The notes under the pieces are model-generated. The model had not been told where the DNA came from. It searched no databases and saw nothing but the letters and a program-made list of their open reading frames with translations. From Erwinia sp. E602 (GTDB taxonomy: Bacteria > Pseudomonadota > Gammaproteobacteria > Enterobacterales > Enterobacteriaceae): 64,000 nt of DNA. This document shows, one piece after another, positions 59,188-64,000 of the stretch. The first letter of the stretch is position 1, and every line of letters begins with the position of its first letter. A program made the translations under genes and the position numbers. The stretch is from assembly GCF_018141005.1 (NCBI RefSeq), contig NZ_CP046582.1, positions 1,612,001 to 1,676,000 on the forward strand, read 5' to 3'.

Positions 59188-59313
59188 GTCAGCCCCCCGA
59201 AACATCGGTAACAGGGCGCTGAACGCCGGTCTGCCGGGCAGAAAGGCCGGCGTCCTGCGCCGGAATTTTTCTCTGTAGATCGGGGTGACTGAGTGGGGGC
59301 ATCAGCGTCTCCT

Positions 59314-62300
59314 TTATTCCGCAACCGGCTGCATTTTAGCCTTGCGCCGCAGCTTATTCATTGCCAGGAATACCACCGGCGTGGTGTAGAGCGTCAGCAG
59401 CTGGCTCATCACCAGCCCGCCGGCGATGGTGATGCCCAGCGGCTGGCGCAGCTCCGCGCCGTCGCCGGCGCTGAACACCAGCGGCAGCGCGCCGAACAGC
59501 GCCGCCAGGGCGGTCATCATAATCGGCCGGAAGCGCAGCAGGCTGGCCTGAAATATGGCCTCGCGCGGGCTGGCCCCGCCGCGCTGCGCCTGCAGGGCAA
59601 AGTCGACCATCATAATCGCGTTCTTCTTGACGATGCCGATCAGCAGCAGAATGCCGATCAGCGCAATCAGGCTGAACGGCGTGCCAAACAGCTGCAGCGC
59701 CAGCAAGGCACCTACCCCGGCAGAGGGCAGGGTGGAGAGAATGGTCAGCGGGTGCACGTAGCTCTCGTAAAGGATGCCGAGCACGATGTAGACGGTGGCG
59801 ACGGCCGCCAGCAGCAGCCACAGCTGGCTGCCCTGCGACTGTTCGAACTCGGCGGCGGTGCCGGAGAAGCTGCCGCGCACGCTGGAGGGCACCCCGAGCG
59901 CGGTGACGCTGCGGTCGATGGCGGCCGACGCCTCGGAGAGCGACACCCCTTCCGGCAGGTTAAACGAAATGGTCGAGGCGGCCGACAGCCCTTCGTGGTT
60001 CACCGACAGCGGCGCGTTGGCCGGTGCCCAGCTGGCAAAGTACGACAGCGGGATCGGCTTGCCGTCGGCGTTGATCACGTACATCTGATCCAGCGCGCTG
60101 ATGTCCTGGGTCCAGCGCGGATCGACCTCCATCACCACCTTGTACTGGTTGAGCGGCTGGTAGATGGTGGAGATCTGCCGCTGGCCGAAGGCGTTGTTCA
60201 GCAGGCCGTTAACGTCGGCGACGTCGATGCCCAGCCGCGCCATGCTCTCGCGGTCGTAGGTCAGCGCCATCTCCGCGCCGCCGTCCTGCTGATCGGAGTT
60301 CACGTCGGCCAGCTGCGGCAGCGCGGCAAAGGCGCGGCGGATTTTCGGCTCCCACTCGCGCAGCGCGGCCAGATCGTCGGAGAGCAGGCTGTACTGATAA
60401 CCGGCGTTCGACTCGCGGCCGCCGACGCGCAGGTCCTGCACCGCCATCAGATACAGGTTGGCCCCCGGCTCCTTCGCCAGCTTGCCGCGCAGGCGGGCGA
60501 TCACCTGCTGCGCGCTCTCCCCGCGTTCGCTGAGCGGCTTCAGCGAGATAAACATCGAGCCGCTGTTGGTGCGGAAGCCGCCGGTAAAGCCGACCACGTT
60601 CTCCACCGCCGGATCGTCACGCACGATGCGCATAAAGTCCTGCAGCTTGCCGCGCATCGCCTGGAACGAGATGCTCTGGTCGGCCTGGATAAAGCCGTTC
60701 AGCCGCCCGGTGTCCTGCTCCGGCATAAAGGTCTTCGGGATGCTGATAAACAGCCAGACGTTAAGGCCGATGGCGGCAACAAACACCAGCAGCGTCCAGC
60801 GCGGGTGGTTAAGCACCCGCTGCAGGCTGCGGCCGTAGCCGCGCTGCAGGCCGGTGAGCAGGCGGCCAAAGCCGCGGATGCGCGGCTGCCGGCGCGGCGG
60901 CGTTTTACGCAGCAGGTGGGCGCAGAGCATCGGCGTCAGCGTCACCGAAATCAGCAGCGAGATGGCGATCGCCACCGACAGGGTGACGGCAAATTCGCGG
61001 AACAGACGGCCGGGCAGCCCGCCGAGCAGCAGCAGCGGAATAAATACCGCCACCAGCGACACGCTCATCGACACCACGGTAAAACCGACCTCGCGCACCC
61101 CCTGCAGCGCCGCCTGCAGCGGCTTCATCCCCGCCTCGACGTGGCGCGAGATGTTCTCCAGCACCACGATGGCGTCATCGACCACAAAGCCGGTGGCGAT
61201 GGTCAGCGCCATCAGCGACAGGTTATTCAGGCTGAAGCCGCACAGGTACATGGCGGCAAAGGTGCCGATCAGCGACACCGGCACCGCCAGCGCCGGGATC
61301 AGCGTGGCGCGCACCGAGCGCAGGAAGGCGAATACCACCAGGATCACCAGCGCCACCGCAATCACCAGCGTCTGCTCCACCTCATGCAGCGAGGCGCGAA
61401 TGGTTGGCGAGCGGTCCTGCGCCAGCTCCAGGCTGATCGAGGCCGGCACGATCCTGTTCAGCACCGGCAGCTGGGCGCGGATGCGGTCAACGGTTTCGAT
61501 AATGTTGGCGTCCGCCGATTTGCGGATCATCAGCAGGATCGCCGGCCTGCCGTTGGCCATGCCGGCGTTGCGCACGTCCTGCACCGAGTCGCTGACCGTC
61601 GCCACGTCCTGCAGCCGCACCGCCGCGCCCTTGTTATAGTGCACCACCAGCGGCTGGTATTCGGCGGCGGTCTGCAGCTCGTCGTTGGTCTTCAGCTGCC
61701 AGCGCTGCTGCTTATCCTCGATCGCTCCCTGCGGGCGGCGCACGTTGGCGTTGGCAATCGCCTCGCGCACCGCGTCCAGCGACACGCCCTGGCTGAACAG
61801 CGCCTGCGGGTTGAGATCGACCCGCACCGCGGGCAGCGAGCTGCCGCCGACGCTGACGTCACCGACCCCCTCAATCTGCGCCAGCTTCTGCGCCAGCTGG
61901 GTCGAGGCGTAGTCGTAGAGCTGCCCCTGCGAGAAGGTGTCTGAGGTCAGCGTCAGAATCATAATCGGCGCGTCGGACGGGTTGGCCTTGCGGTAGGTCG
62001 GCCGCCCCGGCATGCCGCTCGGCAGCAGGCTCTGCGCGGCGTTAATCGCCCCCTGCACGTCGCGGGCGGCGCCGTTGATGTCGCGGTCAAAGTCGAACAC
62101 CAGGATCACCCGCGTGCTGCCGAGCGAGCTGCTGGAGGTCATCTCACTGACCCCGGCGATGCGCCCCAGCGCCCGCTCCAGCGGCGTGGCTACCGACGAC
62201 GCCATGGTCTCCGGCGAGGCGCCGGGCAGCGAAGCGGAGACCACGATCACCGGAAAATCGACGTCCGGCAGCGGCGACACCGGCAGCATGCGGAAACCCA

Positions 62301-62379
62301 GCCCGCCGGCCAGCAGGATCGCCAGCGTCAGCAGCAGGGTGGCCACCGGCCGGTGGATAAACAGCGCGAAGAATCTCAC
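59314..62379 (-). CDS. mdtC: RND multidrug efflux transporter MdtC
   Basis: 1021 aa (1025 in E. coli). Inner-membrane, proton-driven RND pump, one half of the MdtB2C heterotrimer that works with MdtA and TolC on novobiocin and bile salts. Starts [17 protein letters not shown], contains SSSSLGST, the conserved Asp pair [17 protein letters not shown] in TM4 and the C-terminal TM block [24 protein letters not shown] overlap with mdtB. Confidence 0.97.
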   Translation of the reverse strand: MRFFALFIHRPVATLLLTLAILLAGGLGFRMLPVSPLPDVDFPVIVVSASLPGASPETMASSVATPLERALGRIAGVSEMTSSSSLGSTRVILVFDFDRDINGAARDVQGAINAAQSLLPSGMPGRPTYRKANPSDAPIMILTLTSDTFSQGQLYDYASTQLAQKLAQIEGVGDVSVGGSSLPAVRVDLNPQALFSQGVSLDAVREAIANANVRRPQGAIEDKQQRWQLKTNDELQTAAEYQPLVVHYNKGAAVRLQDVATVSDSVQDVRNAGMANGRPAILLMIRKSADANIIETVDRIRAQLPVLNRIVPASISLELAQDRSPTIRASLHEVEQTLVIAVALVILVVFAFLRSVRATLIPALAVPVSLIGTFAAMYLCGFSLNNLSLMALTIATGFVVDDAIVVLENISRHVEAGMKPLQAALQGVREVGFTVVSMSVSLVAVFIPLLLLGGLPGRLFREFAVTLSVAIAISLLISVTLTPMLCAHLLRKTPPRRQPRIRGFGRLLTGLQRGYGRSLQRVLNHPRWTLLVFVAAIGLNVWLFISIPKTFMPEQDTGRLNGFIQADQSISFQAMRGKLQDFMRIVRDDPAVENVVGFTGGFRTNSGSMFISLKPLSERGESAQQVIARLRGKLAKEPGANLYLMAVQDLRVGGRESNAGYQYSLLSDDLAALREWEPKIRRAFAALPQLADVNSDQQDGGAEMALTYDRESMARLGIDVADVNGLLNNAFGQRQISTIYQPLNQYKVVMEVDPRWTQDISALDQMYVINADGKPIPLSYFASWAPANAPLSVNHEGLSAASTISFNLPEGVSLSEASAAIDRSVTALGVPSSVRGSFSGTAAEFEQSQGSQLWLLLAAVATVYIVLGILYESYVHPLTILSTLPSAGVGALLALQLFGTPFSLIALIGILLLIGIVKKNAIMMVDFALQAQRGGASPREAIFQASLLRFRPIMMTALAALFGALPLVFSAGDGAELRQPLGITIAGGLVMSQLLTLYTTPVVFLAMNKLRRKAKMQPVAE

Positions 62380-64000
62380 TCGGCCTCCGGGCGGGCCAGG
62401 CGGCGGCGGGTGGCGTGGGCCAGCCGGTCAAACAGCAGGTAGATTACCGGGGTGGTAAACAGCGTCAGCACCTGGCTGACGATTAAGCCGCCGACCATTG
62501 CGGTGCCCAGCGGCTGGCGCAGCTCGGCGCCGACGCCCGAGCTGAACATCAGCGGCAGCGCGCCAAACAGCGCCGCCAGCGTGGTCATCAGAATCGGCCG
62601 GAAGCGCAGCAGGCACGCCTGGTAGATGGCGTCGTACGGCGTCATCCCCTGCTCGCGTTCGGCGGCCAGCGCGAAGTCGATCATCATGATGGCGTTCTTC
62701 TTAACGATGCCGATCAGCAGGATGATGCCGATTATCGCGATCACGTCCAGCTCGTGGCCGCTGAACATCAGCGCCAGCAGCGCGCCGACCCCGGCGGTGG
62801 GCAGGGTGGAGAGGATGGTCACCGGATGGATAAAGCTCTCGTACAGCACGCCAAGCACGATATACATCGCCACCACCGCCGCGACGATCAGCCAGACGGT
62901 GCTGGAGAGCGCCGCCTGGAAGGCGAGGGTGCTGCCCTGGAACTGGGTCATGAGATCGGCGGGAAGCTGCAGATCCTGTTCGGCGCGGGTAATGGCGTTG
63001 ACCGCCTGCTCCAGCGAATAACCGTCGCTGACGTTAAACGAGAAGGTGGTCGACGGGAACTGGTCGAGATGGTTGATGGTCAGCGCACCGTGGCGCTGCT
63101 CGACGCGGGCGATGGCGCTGAGCGGCACGCTGCCGCCGTCGCTGCTTTTCAGCCGCACGCTCTGCAGCGCCGCCAGCCCCGGCGTGGCGCTGGTGTCGTG
63201 CTCCAGCACCACCCGGTACTGGCTGGCCTGGGTGTAGATGGTGGAGATCAGCCGCTGGCCGAAGGCGTTATACAGCGCGTTATCGACGTCCGCCATCGAG
63301 ATGCCGAGGCGGCTGGCGGTGTCGCGATCGACGCGGATAAACGCCTCCAGCCCCTGGTCCTGCCAGTCGCTGCTGACGTCCTGCAGCTCCGGCAGCTGTC
63401 GCAGCTCTTCCAGCAGCGGCGGCACCCAGCGGCTTAACGCGTCGAGGCTGCCGGCCTGCAGGCTGAACTGATACTGGGTGCGGCTGGCCTGGGTGTCGAT
63501 GGTCAGATCCTGCACCGGCTGCAGATAGAGGCTCACCCCCGGCAGCCCGGCCACCTGCTGCTGCAGGCGGGCGATCACCGCCGGAATGCGGTCTTCGCGT
63601 TCATCCAGCGGCTTGAGGTTGATCTGCAGGCGGCCGCTGTTCAACGCCGGGTTAGTGCCGTCGACGCCGATAAACGAGGTCAGGCTTTTCACCGCCGGAT
63701 CTTTCATAATCACGGAGGCCACCGCCTGCTGGCGCTGCGCCTGACTTGCAAACGACACCGACTGCGGCGTCTGCACCGTGCCCTGAATAATGCCGTTATC
63801 CTGCAGCGGGAAGAAGCCTTTCGGGATCAGCAGCCACAGCAGCACGGTCAGCGCCAGGGTGGCAAAGGCCACGCCCAGCGTCAGCCACGGATGGTTCAGC
63901 ACCCGGGTCAGCAGCCGGCCATAGCGGGCGATGATCCGCTCAAACAGCGCTTCGCTGGCGCGTGAGAAGCGGTTCTGCCTGCGCAGCGATTCCGCGCTGA
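62376..64000 (-). CDS. mdtB: RND multidrug efflux transporter MdtB (3' part only)
   Basis: About 541 codons of the C-terminal half. The frame stays open to the right window edge ([14 protein letters not shown]... before [18 protein letters not shown]), so the N-terminal half lies beyond. Motifs: [21 protein letters not shown] and [19 protein letters not shown], as in E. coli MdtB. Overlaps mdtC by four bases. Forms the MdtBC pump. mdtA would follow upstream. Confidence 0.96.
   Translation of the reverse strand, partial: SAESLRRQNRFSRASEALFERIIARYGRLLTRVLNHPWLTLGVAFATLALTVLLWLLIPKGFFPLQDNGIIQGTVQTPQSVSFASQAQRQQAVASVIMKDPAVKSLTSFIGVDGTNPALNSGRLQINLKPLDEREDRIPAVIARLQQQVAGLPGVSLYLQPVQDLTIDTQASRTQYQFSLQAGSLDALSRWVPPLLEELRQLPELQDVSSDWQDQGLEAFIRVDRDTASRLGISMADVDNALYNAFGQRLISTIYTQASQYRVVLEHDTSATPGLAALQSVRLKSSDGGSVPLSAIARVEQRHGALTINHLDQFPSTTFSFNVSDGYSLEQAVNAITRAEQDLQLPADLMTQFQGSTLAFQAALSSTVWLIVAAVVAMYIVLGVLYESFIHPVTILSTLPTAGVGALLALMFSGHELDVIAIIGIILLIGIVKKNAIMMIDFALAAEREQGMTPYDAIYQACLLRFRPILMTTLAALFGALPLMFSSGVGAELRQPLGTAMVGGLIVSQVLTLFTTPVIYLLFDRLAHATRRRLARPEAE

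Noticed and set aside
59293..61944. 883-codon plus-strand frame opposite mdtC
   Set aside because: Antisense shadow of mdtC caused by high GC third positions; Gln/His/Arg-rich without any family feature.

Overview
The window looks like a chromosomal segment of a member of the Enterobacterales, most likely Erwiniaceae (Erwinia/Pantoea-like). This rests on recalled similarity of the proteins to E. coli counterparts, on an order resembling two E. coli blocks (yeiG-folE-yeiB-galS-mglBAC-sanA-cdd-yohKJ-metG-mrp and thiMD-yegS-cyaR-yegQ-baeRS-mdtDCB), and on an exopolysaccharide locus of the colanic acid/amylovoran type. No database search was possible.

Layout. 1-1521: end of an iron-siderophore ABC importer. 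1605-2752: a small AT-richer pair, a HEPN protein and a helical-repeat protein. 2918-5156: formaldehyde detoxification pair (yeiG, frmA) separated by two tandem ERIC-like repeats. 5241-9340: LysR regulator, MFS transporter, folE, yeiB. 9365-12819: an accessory stretch with a YmgB/AriR-like small protein, a BluF-type BLUF-EAL photoreceptor, and an orphan protein. 13051-17959: galS and the mglBAC galactose importer, with a readable GalS operator and class II CRP promoter. 18063-20402: an AT-rich cassette with a colicin E1-type pore-forming bacteriocin and its immunity gene, bounded by a short duplication of the sanA 3' end. 20288-29260: sanA, maeA, cdd, yohK, yohJ, metG, mrp with repeat-rich gaps. 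29311-30040: two small genes.

30041-48861: the exopolysaccharide locus. A 1.3 kb leader carries a RcsAB box, a JUMPstart/ops element and terminator-like hairpins. It is followed by wza, wzb, wzc, an attenuator-like hairpin, an initiating sugar-phosphate transferase, a Wzy polymerase, five glycosyltransferases, a hexapeptide acetyltransferase, Wzx, a Tat-exported beta-helix-like protein and two membrane acyltransferases. As given, wzb and wzx each carry a one-base deletion in a homopolymer run. If real, the locus would make little or no polymer; if a base-calling or assembly artefact, the locus is intact.

49418-64000: a TPP riboswitch and thiM-thiD, a repeat array, a TehA/TDT-family transporter whose C-terminus runs through a copy of that repeat into antisense yegS, then yegS, the CyaR small RNA, yegQ (trhP), baeR, baeS, mdtD, mdtC and the 3' part of mdtB (cut by the window edge). 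The most novel items are the bacteriocin cassette, the exopolysaccharide locus with its two frameshifts and Tat protein, the HEPN/helical-repeat pair, and the BluF/YmgB-like region with MlrA-like TGTACA sites.
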